Assembly (NCBI RefSeq): GCF_008843165.1
Contig: NZ_CP044427.1
Location: 1 to 64,000 of the forward strand
Origin: Ornithinimicrobium pratense
Lineage (GTDB): Bacteria; Actinomycetota; Actinomycetes; Actinomycetales; Dermatophilaceae
Length of the DNA stretch: 64,000 nt
Direction: 5' to 3'
Shown: positions 20,696-29,012 of the stretch, in pieces
Numbering within the stretch: position 1 is the first letter of the stretch
Layout: each line of letters starts with the position of its first letter
Notes under the pieces: model-generated
The model's input: the letters and a program-made list of their open reading frames with translations, nothing else
Databases searched by the model: none
Told to the model about the DNA's origin: nothing
Position numbers and translations under genes: made by a program

Positions 20696-21925
20696 TCACC
20701 CGTCCTGCAAAGCCGTGTCATCACCCAACCGTCCGCCGAGCTGGCGCAGCGCCTCGCGTGTGGCCTGGGAAGAGACCTGGGAGTAGACCTCCATGGTCAT
20801 CGAGATCCTGCTGTGACGCAGCACTGCCATCGCCACGCGAGGGTGCACGTCGAGCGAGACGAGCAGGCTCGCGCACGTCCGCCGCGTGGCGTGGACCGGG
20901 ATGATCGGAACGCTGGCCTTCCGCGCCCGGGTCTTGAACGCCGTGTGGAAGTTGCGCGGATCGACCGGGTCGCCGAGACGGGTCGTGAAGACCAGGCCGC
21001 AGTCGCCCCACATGTCGCCGGCGGCCAGCCGCCGCCGATTCTCCTCGGCCCGGTGCCGCCGCAAGGCCCCCACGGCGATGTCCGGCAGGGGCAGTGGCGC
21101 ATCCGACGAGGGGGTCTTCGTCCGCCGCCGGAGCAGCTGGCCGTCGACCCGCTGGACCTGCCAGGCGATGTACGCCTCGCCCTGCTCCAGGTCGACGTCC
21201 TCCCACGCCAGTCCGAGCACCTCACCTCGCCGGAGTCCGAGCACGAGGAGCAGCACGTAGGCCGCGTACAACGCATCCGCGGCGTCACGGGCCGACTCGA
21301 GGAACTGCCGGGCGTCGTCCACCGACCACACGGCCGATCGCTTCGCCCGGGGCACTGGCACGCGCACGAGCGCGGCCACGTTGCGGAACACGAGCTCCTC
21401 GCGCATCGCCTGGGTCAGTGCCCCGCGGAGCACCCGCCACGCCTGATGGACCGTCCACTCCGAGGCGACCTCGTGGCAGCACTGCCGACGCGCGCAGCAC
21501 TGCGGTTCCGGTCGTGCGGCATCCTTGCCCTGAAAGCAGCACTGGCAGCGCACCCGCAGCTCGTTGACCCAGGTCTGGACGTCGCGGACTGCCAGCTTCT
21601 CGAGCCTGCGGTCCCCCAGGTCGGGCACGATGTAGAGCCTGGAGAACATCTCGTAGTTGCTCGCCGTGGCCGGTGAGAGCCCGGGGCGCACGGTCTCCGT
21701 CAGCCACTGCTCCAAGAAGTCGCGCAGCTTGGGGGAGACCGGGACGATCGGTCCACGTCGTGCGCGCTCGTGCAGGCGCAGCCACTTCTCGTGGACCTCG
21801 GGACGAGTCTTCCCGTAGACGGACTTGCGCTGGCGCCGGCCCGCGGGGGTGGTGATCCACACGTGCGCGGCGAAGCCGTTCCGGTACGGGTAGATCGACC
21901 CCTCGCCGTTGGCTCGCCTGCTCAC
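20696..21925 (-). CDS. int: tyrosine recombinase / phage-type integrase
   Basis: Site-specific recombinase of 409 residues. GTG at 21925 is chosen because it overlaps the excisionase stop by 4 bp and begins the N-terminal arm-binding domain SRRANGEGSIYPYRNG. The SAM-like core-binding domain is at about 65-200 and contains an unusual Cys-rich insert (RCQCCFQGKD..QCCARRQCC). The catalytic residues are Arg in LGLRRGEVLGL, HATRRTC, LRHSR and the nucleophile Tyr in MEVYSQ. All are present, so it is probably active. It is the likely integrase for the tRNA-Ala site. Confidence 0.93.
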   Translation of the reverse strand: MSRRANGEGSIYPYRNGFAAHVWITTPAGRRQRKSVYGKTRPEVHEKWLRLHERARRGPIVPVSPKLRDFLEQWLTETVRPGLSPATASNYEMFSRLYIVPDLGDRRLEKLAVRDVQTWVNELRVRCQCCFQGKDAARPEPQCCARRQCCHEVASEWTVHQAWRVLRGALTQAMREELVFRNVAALVRVPVPRAKRSAVWSVDDARQFLESARDAADALYAAYVLLLVLGLRRGEVLGLAWEDVDLEQGEAYIAWQVQRVDGQLLRRRTKTPSSDAPLPLPDIAVGALRRHRAEENRRRLAAGDMWGDCGLVFTTRLGDPVDPRNFHTAFKTRARKASVPIIPVHATRRTCASLLVSLDVHPRVAMAVLRHSRISMTMEVYSQVSSQATREALRQLGGRLGDDTALQDG

Positions 21926-22170
21926 GGCCAGTCCGCCTCCGCCTCGGCGGCCCGCATGGCCACGTACTCGTCGACCCACGCCGGCAGGATGCGACGCGAC
22001 CCCCCGTCCTTCAGCGACCGCAGGTCCCCGCTGATGCACATCATCCGGACCTTCGTCGGTCCGTAGCCGAGCATCTCCGCGACCTCGTCCACGGTGTACC
22101 ACCGCCGCTGGATCGGCCCGACCGGCGCCTTGCGCTGCTGCCCCGAACTCCTGCTTGCCATCGTTGACAT
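21922..22170 (-). CDS. xis: excisionase-type helix-turn-helix protein
   Basis: An 82-residue protein with a winged helix-turn-helix of the MerR/excisionase group: WYTVDEVAEMLGYGPTKVRMM then GDLRSLKDGGSRRILPAWVDEYV. The Met at 22170 is preferred; an upstream in-frame Met would add 24 unrelated residues. It is directly upstream of and coupled to the integrase, the standard position for a recombination directionality factor. Confidence 0.85.
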   Translation of the reverse strand: MSTMASRSSGQQRKAPVGPIQRRWYTVDEVAEMLGYGPTKVRMMCISGDLRSLKDGGSRRILPAWVDEYVAMRAAEAEADWP

Positions 22171-22454
22171 GTCCACTCCCTTCGTCAGGGACCAACCTCC
22201 AGTAGGCCAGATCCCGTGCGGACCAGACAGGCACCTCGCCAATCCTGTGGATAACTCACCGAGCGAGGAACCCGTCTACCCCCTAAAGCGCGAGACCCCC
22301 CGCTGGGACTCACTTTCGCTCAACTTTTTCTGAGCAGTTCCGCGACCGACCGACAGCGCTGCAACAGCAGATCGAGGACACACCTGGTGCACTCGGTGAA
22401 CTTGGTGGCGGTTGGGTGAACCCCAGAGTGTGCTGGTCCGCTTTAGGAGGTGTG

Positions 22455-25400
22455 ATGACGATGCACAAGCTCGCCGCCGGCAGCGGCTACACCTACCTGA
22501 CGAAGCAGGTCGCGGCCCACGATGCCACCGAGAAACGGCACGTCGGGCTCGCCTCGTACTACGAGGAGAAGGGTGAGGCACCGGGTCGCTGGCTCGGCAT
22601 CGGGCTGGCCGGGCTGGACCTGGCCGAGGGGGACGTGGTCACCGAAGAGCAGATGAAGCTGCTGTTCGGTCAGGGCCGCCACCCCCGCTCCGGCGAGCCC
22701 GAGGGCGCCGCGAGGGGGTGGGGGGCGTTAGGGCGAGCGTTCCCGACGTTCGATGCGACGTCCCTGAGGCAGGTGACGGCGCGGGCGTTCAGTCAGCACA
22801 ACACCTCCCGGGGGCTGGCGTGGAACGCCCCGATCCCGGCGAAGGAGCGGGCGCGGGTCCGCACCCAGGTCGCTCGGGAGGCGTTCGAGGTTCGGCAGGG
22901 CCGCGCGCCGGCGGACGAGGCCGAGCTGACGAGGTTCGTCGCCAAGGCGTCACGGCCGGCGCAGGTGCCGGTGGCCGGGTTCGACCTGACATTCTCGCCG
23001 GTGAAGTCGGTCTCGGCCTTGTGGGCCCTTGCCCCTCCGGAGGTCGCCGCGCAGGTCGAAGCGGCGCACGAGGACGCGGTGCACGCCACGCTGGCGATGC
23101 TGGAGACCGAGGTGGCGTTCACGCGGGTGGGCAAGGGGGGCATCCGTCAGGTCCCCGTCACCGGCCTGGTCTCGGCGGCGTTCGACCACCGCGACTCGCG
23201 GACCGGGGACCCGGACCTGCACACCCACGTCGTTGTCTCGAACAAGGTCCAGTCCCTGCAGGAGGAGGGCGGACGGTGGTTGACGCTGGACGGGCGGATG
23301 CTGTTTAAGGCCAAGGTGATGGCCTCCGAGCACTACAACACCCACCTGGAGGCCGGGCTCGTGGAGCGGCTCGGTGTTCGATTCGTCGGCCGCCCCGGCG
23401 TCGAGGGGCGCCGGCCGGTGCGGGAGATCGAAGGTATCGACCCTGCCCTGCTCGCTACTTGGTCGTCCCGACGACAGGCGATCGAGGCCCGGCGACGCGA
23501 GCTCGCCTCGACCTTCCTGGCCGACCACGGCCGGACCCCCACGACCATCGAGTCGCTGGCCCTGGCGCAGCAAGCGAACCTGGAGACCCGCCCTGGCAAG
23601 CACGAGCCGCGCTCGGAGGCGGAGCAGCGCGCCGCGTGGCGGGAGCAGGCCACGACCGTCCTCGCCCCTGACGGAAAGAGTCCTCAGGAAATGGTCGTTT
23701 CGGCGGTGGGAGCGGGGTGGGGGCGCAACCGGGGACGCGGTGGGGGCGCGGGCATTGCTGAAGGTCACGGGGTGGGGACGCTCCAGGGACGCGTCCGGGG
23801 ACAGCGGGCTGGGGAGGTGCGTCCTCAGGTCGTCGCCGCGCGCGTGGTGTCGGTGCTGGAGGGGTCGCGGGCGACGTGGCAGATCTGGCACGTGCGCGCC
23901 GAGACCCTGCGTCAGCTCCGGACAGCGCAGGTACCCCTCGACAAGCTGGAGCGGTATGGGGCGAAGGTGCAGCGGTGGGTGCTGGAGGGGTTCTCGGTGC
24001 CGGTCGGGGTGCGCCCGGATCTGGGCGAGCCGGAGGTGCTGCGCAGACCGGACGGGCAGTCCGCGCACACGGTGCACGGCAGCCAGGCCTACACCTCGAA
24101 GGCGATCCTGGCCGCCGAGGACGAGCTGCTCGGCCTGGGGTTGCGCCGAGACGGCCGCCGAGTCGAAGTGGACGTGGTCGAGACCGTCCTGGCCACCCAA
24201 GGTGCGGACGGTCTGAGCCTGGACCGGTCGCAGGCGGCGATGGTCCACAACCTGGCCGCGAGCGGGTGCCGCCTGCAGGTCGCCCTCGCGCCGGCAGGGG
24301 CCGGCAAGACCGCCGCCCTGCGCGTGCTCGCCCGGGCCTGGGAAAGCTCGGGTGGTCAGGTGCTCGGGCTGGCGCCTACCGCGGTCGCGGCCGAAGAGCT
24401 GGGACGTGCCACCGGCATCCCCGCCGACACCCTCGCCAAGCACCTCCACCAGACCACCACCACCGCTGGCCACGCAGCCTCCGACAAGGCAGGTATCGGG
24501 ACCCACCGCGTGGGGCCGGGGACGTTGGTGCTCATCGACGAGGCCGGGATGGCCGGCACCCGCGACCTGGCGGACGCGGTCCGGCACGTCCTCGACGCCG
24601 GTGGCAGCGTGCGGCTGGTCGGGGATGACCAGCAGCTGTCCGCCGTGGCCGCCGGCGGGGTGTTCCGTGACCTGGCCGATCAGGGGTACGCACACGGCAC
24701 CACCGCCACTCTCACCGAGCTGCACCGGTTCACCGACCCCGCCGAAGGAGGCGCTACCCTCGCGATCCGTGATGGTGACCCCGCCGCGTTGGACCACTAC
24801 TTGGACCACGGCCGGGTCCACACTGGCGACGCCGGGGACGTGGCGGAGGCGGCGTACGGCGCCTGGAGGGCCGACCGGCAGGCCGGCCTGTCCAGCCTGC
24901 TGCTGGCTGCGACCCGCGACACCGTGCGTGAGCTGAACCAGCGCGCCCGGCAGGACCGCCTAGACACCACCGGGCAACCGCCCCCACGTGAGGTGAGTCT
25001 GTCCGACGGCACCCGTGCCAGCGCCGGTGACACGGTCGTCACCCGCCGCAACGACCGTACCCTGCGTGCCGGGGACGGGTCCTGGGCCAAGAACGGTGAC
25101 CGATGGCGTGTCCTGGCGGTCCACCCCGACGGGTCCGCCACGGTAGAACGCCGGGCCCACAAACCCCGGAGCAAGCCGGGCCACGTCACCCTGCCCGCCG
25201 AGTACGTGGCCGAGCACGTGCGGCTGGGGTATGCCAGCACCATCCACGGCGCGCAGGGCGCGACCGTCGACACCACCCACACCGTCCTCACCGGGACAGA
25301 GTCCCGCCAGGCGTTGTACGTCGCCCTCTCCCGCGGCCGGCAGACGAATCACCTGTACCTCGCCACGCCTATCGCTTCTCTGGACGGCGTGGGGCCTGAG

Positions 25401-26264
25401 GTCGAGGACACGGCCGTGGAGCCGCGGCAGGTACTCACCGACATCCTCGCACGCGACGGCCGTGCCCTCTCCGCCACGACCGTCGAGCGCGGCGACGCCG
25501 CCCAGCTGCTACGGCAGGCGGTGCTGGCCTACCAGGACGCCCTGCCGGTCCTGGCCCAAGAACACCTCGGACGTGAGCGGATGGCGCAGCTGGACGACGC
25601 ACTCGAGCACCGGGTGCCTGGCATCACCGGGCAACCGGCCTACCCGCACCTGCGCGGCCAACTCGCGCTGCAGTGGGTCGACGGGACGCCACCGCAGAGC
25701 GTATTCGAACAGGCCACCTGGTACCGCGGCACGCAGTCCCTCTCTGAGGCCAACGACCCCGCCGCCGCCCTCACCTGGCGCATCGCTGGGACAACCCCAC
25801 CCTCCCACCGGGACGCACCCCTGCCCTGGCTGGCCGACGTCCCACACGTGCTTCGACAGGACTCAGAGACGAGCGACTACCTCGACCGGCTCACCCAGCG
25901 AATCGACGACCTCAAGCAGCGCGTCTCCGACGAAGCCCGGCAGTCGGGTGCGTCCGACCGGGTGCCCTGGCAACGCACACTGCCCCCGGACGTCGACGAC
26001 CAGCTCATCGGCGACCTCGCCGTCTGGCGCGCCGCCCACGACATCCCACCCACCGAGCCGAGCCCGGCGGGTCCGCCCATCAAAGAACCCCAGGCAGCCA
26101 GGCACCAGAGCCGCCTCATCCGCCAGCTGGCGGTGCCGTCACCGGTCTCCTCCACGCCCACGGCAGACACCGCTCCCGACAGGCTCCGAGCCAGTCAACG
26201 ACAGGCAGAGCGTCAACGACTCCTCGGCGGTGCTACGCGGCACCTGTCTGGCCCGTCGCTATGA
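22455..26264 (+). CDS. MobF-family relaxase / conjugative helicase (TrwC/TraI type)
   Basis: Nicks the origin of transfer and unwinds plasmid or element DNA during conjugation. AGGAGG at 22445-22450 supports a start at 22455 or the ATG at 22461. The N-terminal relaxase shows YTYLTKQV near residue 11 with the candidate catalytic Tyr, and the three-His metal site in DPDLHTHVV near 256. The RecD-like helicase has Walker A APAGAGKTAAL near 620, LIDEAGMAG near 695 and STIHGAQGATV near 925. A Gly/Arg-rich stretch around residues 420-460 looks unlike the rest. No coupling protein or secretion genes follow. Confidence 0.93.
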   Translation: MTMHKLAAGSGYTYLTKQVAAHDATEKRHVGLASYYEEKGEAPGRWLGIGLAGLDLAEGDVVTEEQMKLLFGQGRHPRSGEPEGAARGWGALGRAFPTFDATSLRQVTARAFSQHNTSRGLAWNAPIPAKERARVRTQVAREAFEVRQGRAPADEAELTRFVAKASRPAQVPVAGFDLTFSPVKSVSALWALAPPEVAAQVEAAHEDAVHATLAMLETEVAFTRVGKGGIRQVPVTGLVSAAFDHRDSRTGDPDLHTHVVVSNKVQSLQEEGGRWLTLDGRMLFKAKVMASEHYNTHLEAGLVERLGVRFVGRPGVEGRRPVREIEGIDPALLATWSSRRQAIEARRRELASTFLADHGRTPTTIESLALAQQANLETRPGKHEPRSEAEQRAAWREQATTVLAPDGKSPQEMVVSAVGAGWGRNRGRGGGAGIAEGHGVGTLQGRVRGQRAGEVRPQVVAARVVSVLEGSRATWQIWHVRAETLRQLRTAQVPLDKLERYGAKVQRWVLEGFSVPVGVRPDLGEPEVLRRPDGQSAHTVHGSQAYTSKAILAAEDELLGLGLRRDGRRVEVDVVETVLATQGADGLSLDRSQAAMVHNLAASGCRLQVALAPAGAGKTAALRVLARAWESSGGQVLGLAPTAVAAEELGRATGIPADTLAKHLHQTTTTAGHAASDKAGIGTHRVGPGTLVLIDEAGMAGTRDLADAVRHVLDAGGSVRLVGDDQQLSAVAAGGVFRDLADQGYAHGTTATLTELHRFTDPAEGGATLAIRDGDPAALDHYLDHGRVHTGDAGDVAEAAYGAWRADRQAGLSSLLLAATRDTVRELNQRARQDRLDTTGQPPPREVSLSDGTRASAGDTVVTRRNDRTLRAGDGSWAKNGDRWRVLAVHPDGSATVERRAHKPRSKPGHVTLPAEYVAEHVRLGYASTIHGAQGATVDTTHTVLTGTESRQALYVALSRGRQTNHLYLATPIASLDGVGPEVEDTAVEPRQVLTDILARDGRALSATTVERGDAAQLLRQAVLAYQDALPVLAQEHLGRERMAQLDDALEHRVPGITGQPAYPHLRGQLALQWVDGTPPQSVFEQATWYRGTQSLSEANDPAAALTWRIAGTTPPSHRDAPLPWLADVPHVLRQDSETSDYLDRLTQRIDDLKQRVSDEARQSGASDRVPWQRTLPPDVDDQLIGDLAVWRAAHDIPPTEPSPAGPPIKEPQAARHQSRLIRQLAVPSPVSSTPTADTAPDRLRASQRQAERQRLLGGATRHLSGPSL

Positions 26265-26268
26265 CCGA

Positions 26269-26296
26269 GCGCTCCCACGCAATAATGCGGGAGCGC
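26269..26296 (+). terminator. hairpin after the relaxase gene
   Basis: GCGCTCCC..GGGAGCGC pairs across an AT-containing loop 4 bp after the relaxase stop, with CGCA/TGCG extending the stem across a one-base bulge. No T-run follows, so terminator strength is uncertain. Confidence 0.55.
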
Positions 26297-26676
26297 GCGG
26301 TCGATACATCGCTGTACCGCCGATGAGCGGATGGGTGGAGGCGACCCTCTTTGTGACCGGACACGCTGGAGTCGGACGGTTGGCGAATCCTCCGCACCGT
26401 CGGACACTGCGAATCGAGGGGTTGGTGCTTCCGCCCGCGCGCTGTACATCGCATCCCCAAGAATGGGCAGGTGCGGGCCCCTAGTCCGCGGTAGACCCGT
26501 ACGGACAAATCGACCCTCACTCCCGAACGCCCGTCTTCACACTGCGGCCGGTGTGTCATGCGCCCGCCGCCAGAGCGGGTACGGCGACCGTGCCAGTATG
26601 GGCCGGTGCAGGAGATCCCCACCGTCGGTGACCGCTGTCGCGCCCAAGAGCGCGCCGCTTCAGCGGAGCTCACCCG
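26297..26676. other. intergenic region before the SIR2 operon
   Basis: About 380 bp without a credible gene; the open frames have no recognisable protein pattern. It should hold the promoter of the SIR2-SMC operon, but I cannot place -35/-10 boxes with confidence. Confidence 0.5.
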
Positions 26677-28416
26677 ATGAGCCACTCGCCCGTCCGCACC
26701 GTTTCCGGGGTGCTAGCGGGCCTTGACCAAGGAGCCTCGGACTTCGCCGCGTCCTTCACAGATGGTGACTACGTTCTGTGGCTCGGATCGGGCATCTCGC
26801 GCGAAGTGGTTCCCAACGTCCCAGATCTCCTCGTCCGCGTCCTTGAAATGCTCCGCGCCAACATCGATCACATCAACCCGGGATGTACGTACCTGGCAGC
26901 GCTTAACGAGGCGCTGGTCCTTGCCGGCCTGTCTCAGGACGACATCGATGCCATCGACCTCACCACGCCGACGGCCTCGTGGGCAGACTGCGACGCGATC
27001 GCTTGGCGCTTGACTTCCAGGTACGCCGAAGTCCTCGACATCCCGGTGTCGGAGCAGCCCGCTGACTATCTTGTTTGGTCTGGCTTGGACGTCCCTGGCA
27101 CCTACGCTGATCCCACACTCGAACCAGATGTGGAACATCTTTGCATCGCATTACTGATGTTAGAGGGCGTCGTCCGCTCGGCCGTTACCGCTAACTGGGA
27201 CGGGCTCATCGAGCAGGCACTCGCAGCGTTGACCAGCGAGCCAGACACGGTCATTCGTGTCATCGTCAAAGGCGACGACTTCCGACAAAGCGCCCGCAGG
27301 GCCCAACTGATCAAGTTCCACGGATGCGCGGTCTGTGCACGCGACGACGAGGCCACGTATAGGGCGCTCCTCATTGCTCGGCACCAGCAGATCTCCGGCT
27401 GGACCGAACGCCAAGAGAACCGGGTCATGCGAAGGCACTTGGAGATTCTCTATACGGACCAGCCGTCCCTTGTGATCGGCCTTTCTCTCCAGGACGCGAA
27501 CATGCACACCATGATCGCCCGGTCGATCGAGGATCTTCAGCGACCTTGGCCACATACGCCGCCCGCAGTCGTGTTGGCCGAGGAGCAACTGCAGCCTCAC
27601 CACCGCCACATCCTTCAGGCGACCTACCGGACCGAGTACGAAAGTCACTCGGCTGAGATCAACGACTCGGCAGTCCTTGGCTCGTACGCGAAGCCAACTT
27701 TGTTGGCGCTTCTGCTCTGGACGCTAACTGACAAGCTTCTCGCCTTCCTGTCGTGCCTTCCGGCAAACCCAGGCTGGAGTGCGGCCCAGGCTCAGCGCCC
27801 GGACTTCGACCTCCGACAACTCCGCGACACCGTGGCTGCCAGCGCGGATTCCGACAACTTAAAGTTTCTTGCGCAGCTGATTGATCTGATCACGCTGATG
27901 CTTAGCGTGTTTCGGACTGGAGGCGCTCCAGCCATTGGTGGCGCCAATTATGAGCCCCTCTCCGACCGTCCGATCCGCGAAGCTTTGCAGAACCCGGATT
28001 TTCCTACAGTGGCGTTCGGGCGCCTCGCACTGGCGATCTCACTGCTCGGGCGGGGCCACTTGGCTGGCGACTGGACGCTCCTCCCGGGGACGACCGAGGC
28101 AGCCGAAGAGGGCGTCCTCAGGCTTGCCGGGCCGGAGAGGGCATCGAGGCCGCACGAGGTACGCGTCTTCCTTGTGAAAGACGCCCGCGCTGCGATCACG
28201 CTTACCGTGGAAGGGCTAGCCGACGAGGATGACCCCAGCACGCTCATCGTCTTGGCCGAGCGAGAGCCGTCACCTATCGTACGTTCGCCGCGGTCCAAGT
28301 ATGGGCGTGTGGGCGCAGCCGGCGCCGGCCGCGTCAGCATTGAGGATCTTTACGCTGCTGCGGACTCCGCGGACGATCTCTACGCCGCCTTCAAGTTTGC
28401 CGGAGGATTCTCGTGA
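26677..28416 (+). CDS. SIR2-domain effector (LmuA-like) of a Lamassu-type defence operon
   Basis: A 579-residue protein with an N-terminal SIR2 fold: GSGIS at residues 37-41, TANWDGLIEQAL near 170, KFHGC near 212 and VIGLSLQDANM near 265. SIR2 domains in phage defence hydrolyse NAD+ and starve the infected cell. The C-terminal 280 residues match nothing I recognise; a large helical region precedes a beta-rich end. The stop overlaps the next gene (GTGA), and the third gene encodes an SMC-like ATPase, which is the layout of Lamassu/DdmABC systems with a Sir2 effector. GC is below that of the chromosome. Confidence 0.82.
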   Translation: MSHSPVRTVSGVLAGLDQGASDFAASFTDGDYVLWLGSGISREVVPNVPDLLVRVLEMLRANIDHINPGCTYLAALNEALVLAGLSQDDIDAIDLTTPTASWADCDAIAWRLTSRYAEVLDIPVSEQPADYLVWSGLDVPGTYADPTLEPDVEHLCIALLMLEGVVRSAVTANWDGLIEQALAALTSEPDTVIRVIVKGDDFRQSARRAQLIKFHGCAVCARDDEATYRALLIARHQQISGWTERQENRVMRRHLEILYTDQPSLVIGLSLQDANMHTMIARSIEDLQRPWPHTPPAVVLAEEQLQPHHRHILQATYRTEYESHSAEINDSAVLGSYAKPTLLALLLWTLTDKLLAFLSCLPANPGWSAAQAQRPDFDLRQLRDTVAASADSDNLKFLAQLIDLITLMLSVFRTGGAPAIGGANYEPLSDRPIREALQNPDFPTVAFGRLALAISLLGRGHLAGDWTLLPGTTEAAEEGVLRLAGPERASRPHEVRVFLVKDARAAITLTVEGLADEDDPSTLIVLAEREPSPIVRSPRSKYGRVGAAGAGRVSIEDLYAAADSADDLYAAFKFAGGFS

Positions 28417-29012
28417 CCGCGCCGCAGGCCGCGCCGCAGACCGCGCCGCTCGAAATGGTGATCGCCGTGCTGGAGCGCGGCGGCTATCAGCGCCTCCCAA
28501 AACCGCTGACCGTCGCCGGCATGGAGTTCGACTTCGAAGCAGCGGCGCGCGGCACCCAACGTTCCCACGACCTCGTCCTGGTCACCACCGACAGGCTTCC
28601 AGCGCCTCGTCTTCAACGGCTTCTTGCGGGACTAACCCGTTCTCTTGATCTGACGCAGTCCCGGAGGCCGGTCACCCTCGTGATCGTCGGCGGGCGTGCT
28701 GCCAAGGACAAAAGCGAGCTCGAGCGCCACGCGCGCGTTCTACAAGTCGAGTCCGCGGACCCCAGCCAGGCGGAGGTCGAACGCGCCATCGCTGTCCTGC
28801 TCCCGCTCGACCTTCCCGCCGCGGTCATCATGCACGGGGGCGACCCCCTCAACGAGGTTTTGGCAACTCTTGGGCTCGGACCGGACACCGCGGACCACAT
28901 CGCGCTGGTACGAGCCGCGATTGGAGGTGCCGACGAGGCGCGCGGGGCCCTCCGCGACTACGTCAACGTCGGCATCGTCGCCACTTCACCTGGAGGTGCC
29001 TTCGATGGCTGA
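28413..29012 (+). CDS. small middle protein (LmuC/DdmB-like) of the SIR2-SMC operon
   Basis: A 199-residue protein with GTG start overlapping the SIR2 gene by 4 bp and stop overlapping the ATPase gene by 8 bp. The N-terminal part (LEMVIAVLERGGYQRLPKPLTVAGMEFDFEA) resembles a small alpha/beta domain; a second hydrophobic strand-rich part VTLVIVGGRAAKD follows. There is no catalytic motif I recognise. By position it corresponds to LmuC/DdmB, the accessory subunit of Lamassu complexes. That assignment rests on order and size, not on sequence match. Confidence 0.68.
   Translation: MTAPQAAPQTAPLEMVIAVLERGGYQRLPKPLTVAGMEFDFEAAARGTQRSHDLVLVTTDRLPAPRLQRLLAGLTRSLDLTQSRRPVTLVIVGGRAAKDKSELERHARVLQVESADPSQAEVERAIAVLLPLDLPAAVIMHGGDPLNEVLATLGLGPDTADHIALVRAAIGGADEARGALRDYVNVGIVATSPGGAFDG

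Noticed and set aside
26331..26726. Open frame of 131 codons before the SIR2 gene
   Set aside because: No family pattern, no ribosome-binding site, and it overlaps the SIR2 start.
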